Positions 37,797-46,821 of a DNA stretch of 64,000 nucleotides are shown one piece after another. Position 1 is the first letter of the stretch, and every line of letters starts with the position of its first letter. Under the pieces are notes generated by a model. The model made no database searches. It was not told the origin of the DNA and saw only the letters and a program-made list of their open reading frames with translations. Location: NCBI RefSeq assembly GCF_000507245.1, contig NC_023035.1, positions 3,515,570-3,579,569 of the forward strand, written 5' to 3'. This DNA comes from Salinispira pacifica. GTDB taxonomy: Bacteria; Spirochaetota; Spirochaetia; DSM-27196; Salinispiraceae. Both the position numbers and the translations under genes were made by a program.

Positions 37797-39629
37797 TTGA
37801 ATATAGATGAACTGAAGGACAGTATTTCAGATTTTCCTCTGAGTCCCGGAGTATATCTCATGAAAGATGATCAGGGGGCGATTATCTACGTGGGAAAAGC
37901 AAAAAAGCTGAGAAATCGGGTGCGCTCCTATTTTGCATCGGGCAAAGATGTAAAAACCGCCGCGTTGGTGGGAAAAATCAGGAATATCGACTTTATTGTC
38001 ACCGAAAATGAATATGAAGCTCTGATTCTTGAAAATAACCTGATTAAAGAACATAACCCCAGATACAATATCAATCTGAAGGATGGCAAAACCTATCCGG
38101 TTATCAGAATCACCGCCCACAAATACCCCAGAATTTTCAGAACCCGGCGGATCATCAGGGACGGCTCGGACTACTTCGGTCCATATGCTGATGTGAAGGC
38201 TATCGATACCTACCTGAATCTGGTGGACAACCTTTATCCCCTGAGAAAATGCAGGGGGGTACTGAAGAAGCGTGAGCATCCCTGCCTTTACTATCATATT
38301 AATAAGTGCCCCGGTCCCTGTGCAGGATTAATTTCCCGGAAGGATTACAACAAACGGGTGGAAAAGGTGAAAAACCTCCTGAGCGAACCGCCGGAGAAAA
38401 TCCGGGGCGAACTGGAAAAGAAAATGCTGGAAGCGTCTTCCCGGCTGAAATTTGAACAGGCGGCCGAGTACCGGGATAATCTTCAGGCTCTGGAATCCGT
38501 GGGAAGCGGTCAGATGGTAAGCGATTTTGACCCCGAAAGCAGGGACTACCTTGCCTTCCACGAACATGAAGGGCTGCTTTCCTTTGTGGTGTTTCAGATG
38601 CGAAACGGAAGACTTGTGGGCACAGACATCTTCCGGAACAGAAATTTCAACGCCGCCGCCGGCGATGAGGCCAATAATCTTGAACAGTTTGTCATGCGGT
38701 ATTACGAAGAGATGAGATCCCCCCCGGGAAAACTGTTCATCAGCCGCATAAACTTCGATACGGCCGCACTTGAACGCTTTTTTATTGAAGAGCGGGATTC
38801 CCGGGTGGAGATTCTCAGTCCCGAAAACACCAGGGATGCCAGCCTTCTGAATATGGCCGAAGAAAACGCCCGGCAGGACAGCTTTAAGCGGGCCCGTGAA
38901 ATCGGGGACGAAGAGGGCATAGCAGAACTGAAAAAACTGTTCCGGCTTCCGGGGCTTCCCCGGCGCATAGAAGGTTTTGACATTGCCCAGCTCCAGGGTA
39001 AATACACCGTTGCCGCAATGGTGAGCTTCAAAAACGGCGTTCCTGATAAAAAAGAGTACCGCTACTTCAATATCAAAAGCCTGAAAGGCAAGATCGACGA
39101 CTATGAGTCAATGCGGGAAGCCATGGCCCGGCGCTACAGCAGGCTGCAAAATGAAGGGAAACCAATGCCCGATTTAATACTCATCGATGGAGGAAAAGGC
39201 CAGCTGAATGCAGCCTGCGAAATTCTTGAATCGCTGGGACTCAGAGGCCAGCCGATACTGAGCATAGCCAAGCGTGAGGAAGAGATTTTTATCCCCGGAC
39301 ATTCTCAGGGAGTGGTGCTTCCACAGGGGACCCCCGGACTTCGGGTTCTCCAGGCGGTGCGGGATGAATCCCACCGATTCGGCACCAGCCTGAATCAGAA
39401 ACAGCGCAACCGGGATCTGGAACTGGATGCCAAAAAGATTCCGGGATTCGGTCCCAAACGGAGCAGTCAGCTGATAGTTGAATTCACAACCTATGAAGAT
39501 GCTTACCGGGCGGGAAGTGCGGAGATTTCCCGGCGGACCGGGATCCCGGAGGCCGTCGCCGAAGCTTTCATGGAGTATTTTGCAGATACCCGGGAGGATG
39601 CAGCGTCTCCGGATCAGGGGAAACGCTGA
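37797..39629 (+). CDS. uvrC: Excinuclease ABC subunit C
   Basis: A 610-residue nucleotide-excision-repair nuclease that cuts both sides of a lesion with UvrB. N-terminal GIY-YIG domain (SPGVYLMKD, IIYVGKAKKLRNRV), Cys-rich motif (KCRGVLKKREHPCLYYHINKCPGPC, about 143-167), UVR domain near 205-235 (EKKMLEASSRLKFEQAAEYRD), RNase H-like C-terminal nuclease domain, and HhH near the end. Start is TTG with GGAG twelve bases upstream. Divergent from the LamG/FN3 gene; convergent with holA, overlapping it by 16 bases. Confidence 0.95.
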   Translation: MNIDELKDSISDFPLSPGVYLMKDDQGAIIYVGKAKKLRNRVRSYFASGKDVKTAALVGKIRNIDFIVTENEYEALILENNLIKEHNPRYNINLKDGKTYPVIRITAHKYPRIFRTRRIIRDGSDYFGPYADVKAIDTYLNLVDNLYPLRKCRGVLKKREHPCLYYHINKCPGPCAGLISRKDYNKRVEKVKNLLSEPPEKIRGELEKKMLEASSRLKFEQAAEYRDNLQALESVGSGQMVSDFDPESRDYLAFHEHEGLLSFVVFQMRNGRLVGTDIFRNRNFNAAAGDEANNLEQFVMRYYEEMRSPPGKLFISRINFDTAALERFFIEERDSRVEILSPENTRDASLLNMAEENARQDSFKRAREIGDEEGIAELKKLFRLPGLPRRIEGFDIAQLQGKYTVAAMVSFKNGVPDKKEYRYFNIKSLKGKIDDYESMREAMARRYSRLQNEGKPMPDLILIDGGKGQLNAACEILESLGLRGQPILSIAKREEEIFIPGHSQGVVLPQGTPGLRVLQAVRDESHRFGTSLNQKQRNRDLELDAKKIPGFGPKRSSQLIVEFTTYEDAYRAGSAEISRRTGIPEAVAEAFMEYFADTREDAASPDQGKR

Positions 39630-40645
39630 TGATCAACGCCGAACATGCCCTTTGCCCGGGGAGACCGGAAGAAGTTCTTTACCGGATGGAACAGACTATA
39701 GAGCCATAACTGAATTAAATGATGGTGCAGGTTGCTTTTTTGTTCCCGAAGAGCCATCTCAAATTCATTGCAGGATCTGATATGGGAGAGAACTGTGGCC
39801 TCGTCCAGGCGGGAGAGGAGGTTTCTGTACAGATTCTGATTCCGCTTTCCTAAAATCCGTCTCCCGGTAAAATCAGCGGGTTCAAGTCTCCTCTCACTGC
39901 TGATTGCCTGCAAACCGGCGAGATTTCTGACCAGATAACTGAAACGGATAAGGATTGAGGTTTCCTCATGGGACTTGGCTCCCCTGAGTTTTGACAGGAT
40001 CTCCAGAGCCCGGGAGAAATCCCTGGCGGCGTAGGCATCGAACAGTGTGTACACCGACTCTTCCTTGGCATGAAAAATGTACGATTCCACCACATCAGCG
40101 CTGATTACCGGTTTCTCTCCTGAATCAAAGAGGAGGAGAATTTTGTCCAGCTCCTGCTGCATTTCCTGGGTGTTGGTGCCCACAAGGGAGAGGAAGAGCT
40201 CCAGGGCATCATCTTCAATGCCGGCATTCTGCTTTCGCAGATACTGGATTACCCAGCCCTCTTTCTGATTGTCGAACAGCTCCCAGCATATTTCCCGGGC
40301 TTCGGCCGCCGCCAGTTTCACCAGCTTTGAATCCAGCCTGCTTTGCTCGGATACAAAGACCAGGGTCACATCGGGATTTTGACTCTTGAGGAATTTCTCG
40401 AAATGCTGAATATCCGACTTTCTGCTGAGACTTTCGGCATTATGGATCAGTGCAAGGGTATGACTGGCAAAGAGGGCTCCATTATCCAGATCAGAAATAA
40501 TCTGCTCCGGGGTATCTTCTCCGGCATAGTATTTATGCACATCCAGAGCGTCTCCGTAATTCTTCACCAGGGCAGATTTCAGGTTATTGACCAGTCCCTG
40601 GCGTTTGCCGTGTTCGGGTCCATAGTACATGTAACAGGGATGCAT
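39614..40645 (-). CDS. holA: DNA polymerase III subunit delta
   Basis: A 343-residue clamp-loader subunit that opens the beta sliding clamp. The AAA+-like N-terminal domain begins YYGPEHGKRQG and continues through the ALIHNAESL and TLVFVSE strands; the C-terminal collar domain spans about 210-330 (LGKRNQNLYRNLL). Low sequence conservation is normal for HolA. It lies 41 bases downstream of lexA on the same strand. Confidence 0.85.
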   Translation of the reverse strand: MHPCYMYYGPEHGKRQGLVNNLKSALVKNYGDALDVHKYYAGEDTPEQIISDLDNGALFASHTLALIHNAESLSRKSDIQHFEKFLKSQNPDVTLVFVSEQSRLDSKLVKLAAAEAREICWELFDNQKEGWVIQYLRKQNAGIEDDALELFLSLVGTNTQEMQQELDKILLLFDSGEKPVISADVVESYIFHAKEESVYTLFDAYAARDFSRALEILSKLRGAKSHEETSILIRFSYLVRNLAGLQAISSERRLEPADFTGRRILGKRNQNLYRNLLSRLDEATVLSHIRSCNEFEMALREQKSNLHHHLIQLWLYSLFHPVKNFFRSPRAKGMFGVDHQRFP

Positions 40646-40686
40646 TAATTCACTCTCCGGAAAGGGCCCCTTCGGGGGGCGGATCT

Positions 40687-41325
40687 CTAATAGGTTCTGA
40701 TGATATGTTCCAGCTTGCCCAGAATTCGAATATCCCGGGTATACATGGGCGGATACTTGCTGTTTTCAGATTGGAGTTTCACCCTGTTGGCCTCCCGGTA
40801 AAAACGTTTCAGGGTAACCGAATCTTCAAGCATGGCCACGATAATTTCCCCGTTTTCCGCAGTACTCTGCTCTTTTACAATGGCCAGATCCCCTTCCATG
40901 ATGCCCGCGCCGGTCATGCTGTCCCCCCGTATCTGAAGGGCGAAATGCCGGCCGTTCCGGAGAAAATCCGAAGGAACACTTACATGGCCGTCCCAGTTTT
41001 CCTCCGCGTGGATGGGTTTTCCGGCAGCCACCGAGCCCAGGATTGGAATTCGGTGCTGAAGACCTTCTTCTTTTTCGTTCCCGGCGACTGCAGCGGATGC
41101 GTACTGCTGCTCCGGATGATCAAGCACTTCGATGGCTCTGCTACGCATATTGTTGCAGCGGAGGACATGCTTTTTTTCCAGGGCTTTAATATGGTCATAG
41201 GCACCCCGGACAGACATGTGAAAGTTCTCCGACACCTCCCTCACCGTGGGAGGGAATTTATGCTCCCTGATGAAGGATTTTATAAAGTTGAGAACTTCAG
41301 TCTGTCTGGCAGTTAGACCTTTCAT
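40687..41325 (-). CDS. lexA: LexA repressor
   Basis: A 212-residue SOS repressor. Winged helix-turn-helix at residues about 1-65 (PPTVREVSENFHMSVRGAYDHIKAL), Ala101-Gly102 self-cleavage site (SVAAGKP), catalytic Ser136 (GDSM) and Lys173 (TLKRF). It is the last-but-one gene of the long minus-strand run: its ATG overlaps the stop of the NtrX-like gene (ATGA, 41322-41325), so it is translated with the regulator, not from an obvious own promoter. Confidence 0.95.
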   Translation of the reverse strand: MKGLTARQTEVLNFIKSFIREHKFPPTVREVSENFHMSVRGAYDHIKALEKKHVLRCNNMRSRAIEVLDHPEQQYASAAVAGNEKEEGLQHRIPILGSVAAGKPIHAEENWDGHVSVPSDFLRNGRHFALQIRGDSMTGAGIMEGDLAIVKEQSTAENGEIIVAMLEDSVTLKRFYREANRVKLQSENSKYPPMYTRDIRILGKLEHIIRTY

Positions 41326-42683
41326 CGCTTCGTTTCTATTCCGTACTTTCGAATTTTATTGTGAAGATTACTGGGGTAAATACCTAAACGCTGCGCAGCT
41401 TTGGTTATATTATACCCAGTCTCTTCAAGTTTTTGAAGGATCAGTTTCCTCTCAAACGCATCTTTTGCTTCCATCAGCCCCATCTCGCCGTATTCTTCCA
41501 GTTCATTGGAGATCTGGCCGGCGCCCCTGCTCATTTCCCCCTTCAGGGCAAAGTCCACGGACTCCTGGCTGATCACAGATTCATCGGAAAGTACCGAGAT
41601 CCGCTGAATTACATTCTTGTACTGGCGGATATTTCCCGGCCAGGGGTACTCCTTCAGGCGGGTCATGGCTTCCTCTGAAAAACTCCGCTTATCTCCTCCA
41701 TAGCGGCCGAGAAAATACTCCCCCAGGATCCTGATATCTTCTCCCCGCTCCCTCAACGGTGGAACATTGATGGGGACAACATGAAGCCGGTAATACAGGT
41801 CTTCCCGGAATTCACCGTCCTGTATCATCTTCTGCATATTCCGGTTGGTGGCTGCCAGGAGCCGCACATCAACGGAGATGCTTTCTTCGCTGCCGAGCCG
41901 TTCAATGCGCATTTCCTGGATGGCCCTGAGTATTTTGGCCTGGGCGGAAAGGGAGAGATCGGCGATCTCATCCAGGAACAGGGTCCCTCCGGAGGCCAAT
42001 TCGAACTTTCCCTTTTTTCTGCCGGAAGCACCGGTGAACGCACCTTTTTCATGGCCGAAAAGCTCGCTCTCGATGAGATTATCCGGAATGGCCGCGCAGT
42101 TCACCGGAATAAAGGGCTGGTTTTTTCTGGCGGACTTGCCATGAATTTCCCGGGCAACCAGTTCCTTTCCGGTACCGTTTTCCCCGGTGATCAACACCGT
42201 GGCATTGCTTGCCGCCGCCTGAACGATTACCGAACGGATTTTATCGATTCCCTCGCTGGAGCCCACCATTTCCTGGTCCGCTCCAAGCTGGGCTTTCAGA
42301 GCGCGGTTCTCCCTCCGCAGATCCTCAAGTTCGAAAATATTCCGGCATAACAGAAGAATCCTGTCCATACTCAGCGGCTTTTCCAGCATATCGTATGCGC
42401 CCAGTTTTATGGCCTTTACGGCCATCTCAATATTTGCGTGACCGCTGATCACAACCACTTCGACGCCGGGAAACTCATCACGGATTTTTTGAAGAACTTC
42501 AATGCCGCCGATGCCCGGCAGCCAGATATCAAGAAATACCAGATCCACAGGCTCGATCTTCAGTATTTCCAGCCCCTTGTATCCGTCCTCGGCAGTAAAT
42601 ACCCGATAATCCTCGTCGCTGAGTATATCTTCAAGAATCTCACGGATTCCCTGTTCGTCGTCAATTACAAGTACGGTATTCAT
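41322..42683 (-). CDS. ntrX: Sigma-54-dependent response regulator, NtrX/NtrC-like
   Basis: A 453-residue activator: receiver (Asp51 in VFLDIWLPG; Lys in LEKPLS), AAA+ domain (Walker A GENGTGKE, the sigma-54 contact GAFTGA, Walker B GGTLFLDEI) and a C-terminal Fis-type HTH (NITKAAQRLGIYPSNLHNKI). It should activate RpoN promoters when phosphorylated by the NtrY-like kinase, whose stop codon it meets within one base. A candidate target promoter lies at 57122. Confidence 0.93.
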   Translation of the reverse strand: MNTVLVIDDEQGIREILEDILSDEDYRVFTAEDGYKGLEILKIEPVDLVFLDIWLPGIGGIEVLQKIRDEFPGVEVVVISGHANIEMAVKAIKLGAYDMLEKPLSMDRILLLCRNIFELEDLRRENRALKAQLGADQEMVGSSEGIDKIRSVIVQAAASNATVLITGENGTGKELVAREIHGKSARKNQPFIPVNCAAIPDNLIESELFGHEKGAFTGASGRKKGKFELASGGTLFLDEIADLSLSAQAKILRAIQEMRIERLGSEESISVDVRLLAATNRNMQKMIQDGEFREDLYYRLHVVPINVPPLRERGEDIRILGEYFLGRYGGDKRSFSEEAMTRLKEYPWPGNIRQYKNVIQRISVLSDESVISQESVDFALKGEMSRGAGQISNELEEYGEMGLMEAKDAFERKLILQKLEETGYNITKAAQRLGIYPSNLHNKIRKYGIETKR

Positions 42684-44440
42684 TACTGCTCCAGTATGGG
42701 GAGATCGATGTAAAAACGGGCGCCCATGCCCGGTTCGCTTTCCACCCGAATCTCTCCGCCATGATCTTGAATGATACGCTGCACAATGGCAAGCCCGAGA
42801 CCTGTTCCGCCGGCCTTACTGGTGAAATAGGGATTGAAAATCTGGGATGAAGTTTCCTCATCCATTCCCTCCCCGTCATCCTTAATCTGTATGCGCTGAA
42901 ACCGCTTCCCGGAACTGCTGAGAATCTGACTCTCAAAGCGTAATTCGCCGGGATTTTGACCGATAGCCTCCACCGCATTTTTCACCAGGTTTCCAAGCAC
43001 CTGCCGAAACTGGGCGGGGTCCACAAACACCATGGTATCATCCTGAATATGTTCCAGAATAACATCCACGTGGGGTATCCGGTGCACATCCAGCACATCC
43101 TGTATCAGCTGCTTCAGGCTCACCTCCCGGGGCTGGGGATAAGGAAGCCGGGCGAAGTCCCTGAATTCGGTAAGCAGCCCTGCCAGGTGATCCACTTCCC
43201 GGGTGATGGTGGCAACCGAATTCTCCAGCACCCGGGGAAAATCCGCACCCTCCCTCTCGTATTTGCGCTTCAGCCGTTCTGCGGACAGCTTGATGGGAGT
43301 GAGAGGATTCTTGATCTCATGAGCAAGTCGCTGGGCAATATCCTTCCAGGCGGAAACCCGTTCGCTCTGCACCAGCTGAGTACGGGAACGCTCAAGCTCG
43401 GCTATCATCCCGTTAAAAGACTCCACAAGATGCCCCAGCTCTTCCCGGGACCGACCCAGAATTCTGAAACTGAAATCTCCTTCCGCCACCCTTCTGGTGG
43501 CCTGCTCCAGATTCACAATGGGTCTGATGAGGACATCGCTGAGATAGAATCCCGCCAGAATTGCCAGGAAAACCAGAGGCAGGGAAAATACTCCGTAGAA
43601 AATGATGATGCCGGTGAACAGCAGATCCTTGATTTCCCGATACTGACTGAACAATTCCAGGGCCGAAACAATTTTCAGAGTTTTTTCCCCGAAGCCCCGG
43701 GGAAGCTCCTCGATGAGGATGATACTCAAATCACGTTCCGGACTGGATATATTCCGGAGAATTCGTATGAAACTCCGGTCCCTGCGGACATCACGGATCA
43801 CCAGACCTTCATCCTGGAGAAACGAGGATGAGTATTCAATAGCTGCTTCTTCATCACCGTTGAAATAGAGCATTTCACCCTCTGAATCAAAAATCTGCAG
43901 GGCATCCAGCGAAGGCCTGATCTGGCTCAGCTGCACAAAGTAGCGGGCGGGATTCTCTCCGGCGCGTTCACTGAGATTTTCAAAGAGGGATGAAAAGGCA
44001 AACTCTTCAAGCTCGCTGCTCAGAGTTTGCTGAATATTCACGGTAATATCCAGACTGTTCTCCAGAGCCTCACCGATCTCATCGTTAAACCAGGTATCGC
44101 CTATTACTCTGATAAAGCTGAGACTCAATGCCGCCTGGGGTCCGGCAGAAAGAATCACCATAATGAGAAAGTAGATAATCAACCGGGTTTTCAGTACCGA
44201 ACCGGGTGCATTATCCCGCCGCTCCCTGAGCAAACGCAGCAGGTTGGAGAAGATACTGAATAGAAGCACTACCGGGACAATCAACGCCGCAAACCAGAGT
44301 ATCACCAGATACAGCTCATTATCCTGATTCTCACTGTTCAGAACCTGTCCGGCGAACAGCACCAGCAGAATAATGAGAAAGAAATAGAAAAACACAAGAC
44401 TGATAAGACTGCTCAAACCGCTGCCGGCGGATCTGTTCAT
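42683..44440 (-). CDS. ntrY: NtrY-like membrane sensor histidine kinase
   Basis: A 585-residue kinase. Two N-terminal hydrophobic segments, two more framing an extracytoplasmic sensor (about residues 110-290), then HAMP (about 315-365), HisKA (LAHEIKNPLTPIKLSAERL) and HATPase (KNAVEAIGQNP, DDGEGMD, GGTGLGLAIVQRI). The arrangement and the H-box are those of NtrY. It overlaps the ntrX-like gene by one base and follows a DUF4390 gene, the same neighbour it has in beta-proteobacteria. Confidence 0.92.
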   Translation of the reverse strand: MNRSAGSGLSSLISLVFFYFFLIILLVLFAGQVLNSENQDNELYLVILWFAALIVPVVLLFSIFSNLLRLLRERRDNAPGSVLKTRLIIYFLIMVILSAGPQAALSLSFIRVIGDTWFNDEIGEALENSLDITVNIQQTLSSELEEFAFSSLFENLSERAGENPARYFVQLSQIRPSLDALQIFDSEGEMLYFNGDEEAAIEYSSSFLQDEGLVIRDVRRDRSFIRILRNISSPERDLSIILIEELPRGFGEKTLKIVSALELFSQYREIKDLLFTGIIIFYGVFSLPLVFLAILAGFYLSDVLIRPIVNLEQATRRVAEGDFSFRILGRSREELGHLVESFNGMIAELERSRTQLVQSERVSAWKDIAQRLAHEIKNPLTPIKLSAERLKRKYEREGADFPRVLENSVATITREVDHLAGLLTEFRDFARLPYPQPREVSLKQLIQDVLDVHRIPHVDVILEHIQDDTMVFVDPAQFRQVLGNLVKNAVEAIGQNPGELRFESQILSSSGKRFQRIQIKDDGEGMDEETSSQIFNPYFTSKAGGTGLGLAIVQRIIQDHGGEIRVESEPGMGARFYIDLPILEQ

Positions 44441-44467
44441 ATCCTTCGACTCCTCGCCGTGGAAAGA

Positions 44468-45112
44468 TCAGAGAAAGAAGTGGGTCTCCCCCCGTGTTTC
44501 ATATCGGCTGCGAAAAAACATATTCAACCATCTGGCAAATACTGAACCCGGCCCCAGGTGGGGCAGATAGGCACGAACCCTGGCCTGAATTGTACCGCCA
44601 CGCAGCTCATTCAGTTCCGCTGCAGGAATATGCAGAATCACCGGTTCTTCCAGCATCCGCTTCAACTCATCAATGCTGCGGGCCTGCTTTTGGCTGGGCT
44701 TTGCCGCTTCTTCAATATAGTACAACGATGTGTACGGATCATATCCGGCAATGAGCGTTTTCCGATACTGCAATCGACCGGTAAACAGAGCTTCATTTCT
44801 CAGAACCACCCTGTACACCATCTGCTGCCGGTAGTTGAGCCCCGTATCGCCGGAAAGGACTTTATCCCCCATGGAATTCCAACGCATCAGCAGTTCTATT
44901 CCTCCCAGCCCGTCGGAGGCGGGGCGGACACGAACCTCCAGGGCATCCTGCTTTTTATCCTCTACCGCATCCTCCCGATCCTGCCGGGGATCCGGGCTGC
45001 AGGAAATCCACAGAAGCATGACTGCAAGAACGGAGAAAAAAAACGCCGCCCGGAAGAATCTTCCAAGGCGGCGCTGCTGTTGTGAAGTACATCCCCGTCT
45101 ATTCTTCTTCAA
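44468..45112 (-). CDS. DUF4390-like lipoprotein
   Basis: About 214 residues. A basic N-terminus and hydrophobic stretch (AAFFFSVLAVMLLWISC) end in a lipobox Cys, so it is probably a lipoprotein. The remainder resembles DUF4390 (YRVVLRNEALFTGRLQYRKTL, LRGGTIQARVRAYL). DUF4390 genes commonly sit before ntrY, as here. The start is uncertain: I use TTG 45112, which gives a normal signal sequence but overlaps the HPr gene by 14 bases; ATGs further up would overlap more and add a long leader. Confidence 0.65.
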   Translation of the reverse strand: MKKNRRGCTSQQQRRLGRFFRAAFFFSVLAVMLLWISCSPDPRQDREDAVEDKKQDALEVRVRPASDGLGGIELLMRWNSMGDKVLSGDTGLNYRQQMVYRVVLRNEALFTGRLQYRKTLIAGYDPYTSLYYIEEAAKPSQKQARSIDELKRMLEEPVILHIPAAELNELRGGTIQARVRAYLPHLGPGSVFARWLNMFFRSRYETRGETHFFL

Positions 45113-45365
45113 ACCTGGTCTCGAAGAGCCGTGCGATGGCATTAACAGCATCTTCTTCATCCTCACCATCTGCACTGATGGTAATTTCAGTATTATACGC
45201 CGCACCAAGGGTTATTACCCCCATTATTGATTTTGCATTGATTTCCTCATGGTCTTTCTTGAAGAAAATTCGTGAATCGTAACGGCCGGCTGTCTGTACA
45301 ATCATGGCTGCTGGACGGGCATGAATTCCCGCCCTGTTCTTTACCACAATAACTTTTTCGGTCAT
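45099..45365 (-). CDS. ptsH: Phosphocarrier protein HPr
   Basis: An 88-residue HPr with both regulatory sites: His15 (AGIHARPA), phosphorylated by enzyme I, and Ser46 (AKSIMGV), the target of HPr kinase encoded next. No sugar permease is seen in the window, so its role may be regulatory, tied to the adjacent sigma-54 genes. Confidence 0.93.
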   Translation of the reverse strand: MTEKVIVVKNRAGIHARPAAMIVQTAGRYDSRIFFKKDHEEINAKSIMGVITLGAAYNTEITISADGEDEEDAVNAIARLFETRFEEE

Positions 45366-45423
45366 GGCGCTATTCTACCCTTATTTAATGCGGAGGGAAA
45401 GGTATTTTTATCCGGAAACAACT

Positions 45424-46461
45424 TCAGCGGCGTTCATCCACGTCGTAATTAGGATCTTTCAGCTGATCAAGCATCTCTTTTTTATGCATATACAGCTTCC
45501 TCGCATTTTCACTCTCCAGCCACTTCATAACGCTCTGATTAAACTCTTTCGCCGAGTAGTATCCCATTTTTTTCAGGCGTTCATTCATGGCTGCAGTCTC
45601 GATAATTATGGGGATATTTCTTCCGGGCTTCACCGGAACAACATGATAGGGAACCTTAATACCCAGAATTTCCTTTTTCTTCTCCTCGGCTCCGATACGG
45701 TCGTATTCCTTTTCCGCATCCCAGTGCTCGAGTTCGATAATCAGCTGAATCTGCTTGGTTTCACGGATCGCTCCCACTCCAAAAAGATGGCTGATATTTA
45801 TAATCCCCAGCCCGCGGATTTCCATATGATGGCCCAGAGCCCGGTTGGCACCTGCGCCCACCAGAATATTTCCCGCAACATTTTTTATTTCAACCGAATC
45901 ATCCGCAACTATCCGGTGCCCCCGGTGAATAAGCTCCAACGCTGTTTCGCTTTTTCCCACTCCGGAATCTCCGGTTATGAAAATTCCGATTCCGAACACC
46001 TCCATGAGTACACCATGGGTGGTAATCATCTTCGCAAAAACATTGCTTAACGCCCGCAGGAGTCTTGCACTGAATTCCGAGGTGCTTAAATCCGTCTGGA
46101 GTATGGGCGTCCCTGTCTCCTTGGCCATGGCAATCATCTCATCTGTGGGATCCAGGTCATGGGTGAGAACTGCACAGGGGATATCCGAATCAAACAGGGT
46201 GCGTACATTATCCATCAGGTGTCGGCTGTCCGGATTTGTGTGGATCATATCAAGATAGGCGTGTTCACCCCTGCCGAACAGCTGAATACGCTCAAATGCG
46301 AAGTTGTCGAAAAATCCGCTCAGTGCGAGACCGGGACGATTGAGATCAGGAATCTTGATTTCCCGGGTAAGACCCTGGCGCCCCGCTATGCAGCGGAGGC
46401 TCAGGGCATCCTGCTCCTTTAAATCCATATTGAGCAGATCTAAAACGGTAAATGCTTTCAT
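45424..46461 (-). CDS. hprK: HPr kinase/phosphorylase
   Basis: A 345-residue bifunctional enzyme that phosphorylates HPr at Ser46 and reverses it. The C-terminal catalytic domain has the P-loop GDSGVGKSE (about residue 165) and the HprK signature near 206-225 (GLGIINISHLFG); the N-terminal domain is normal length. Lies just upstream of ptsH. Confidence 0.94.
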   Translation of the reverse strand: MKAFTVLDLLNMDLKEQDALSLRCIAGRQGLTREIKIPDLNRPGLALSGFFDNFAFERIQLFGRGEHAYLDMIHTNPDSRHLMDNVRTLFDSDIPCAVLTHDLDPTDEMIAMAKETGTPILQTDLSTSEFSARLLRALSNVFAKMITTHGVLMEVFGIGIFITGDSGVGKSETALELIHRGHRIVADDSVEIKNVAGNILVGAGANRALGHHMEIRGLGIINISHLFGVGAIRETKQIQLIIELEHWDAEKEYDRIGAEEKKKEILGIKVPYHVVPVKPGRNIPIIIETAAMNERLKKMGYYSAKEFNQSVMKWLESENARKLYMHKKEMLDQLKDPNYDVDERR

Positions 46462-46506
46462 ATTCTACGCCAAGATCCGGTTCAGCGGAGTGTAAACTCC
46501 CATCTG

Positions 46507-46803
46507 TTACCGGTGCTTATCCTGAACCTTCTCCTTTTCCTTTCGGATTTTCTGATCAAGACGGTCCACAAGCTTCTCTATTGATTCGTGCAGGTTAAAG
46601 GTGTCTTCCTTCAAATGGGCCGTAACCCCCCAACGGAAATTTACATTCACCTCGGCTATCCAGGCATCATGGTCCTTGGCCAGGGTGAACATCAGATCCA
46701 CAATATAATCTTCGGCATAATTGATTTTCTCAAGCTTGGACTCAAGAAAATTCCGGGTAACATCGGTAATCTGATAATGAACACCTTTGATGTCTACACG
46801 CAT
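46507..46803 (-). CDS. hpf: Ribosome hibernation promoting factor, short form
   Basis: A 98-residue HPF/YfiA protein (VDIKGVHYQITDVTRNFLESKL; DLMFTLAKD) that binds the 30S subunit and, in its short form, promotes 100S dimers. It follows rpoN at 18 bases, the classic rpoN-hpf order. Confidence 0.92.
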   Translation of the reverse strand: MRVDIKGVHYQITDVTRNFLESKLEKINYAEDYIVDLMFTLAKDHDAWIAEVNVNFRWGVTAHLKEDTFNLHESIEKLVDRLDQKIRKEKEKVQDKHR

Positions 46804-46821
46804 ACACTACCTCCAAAAAAA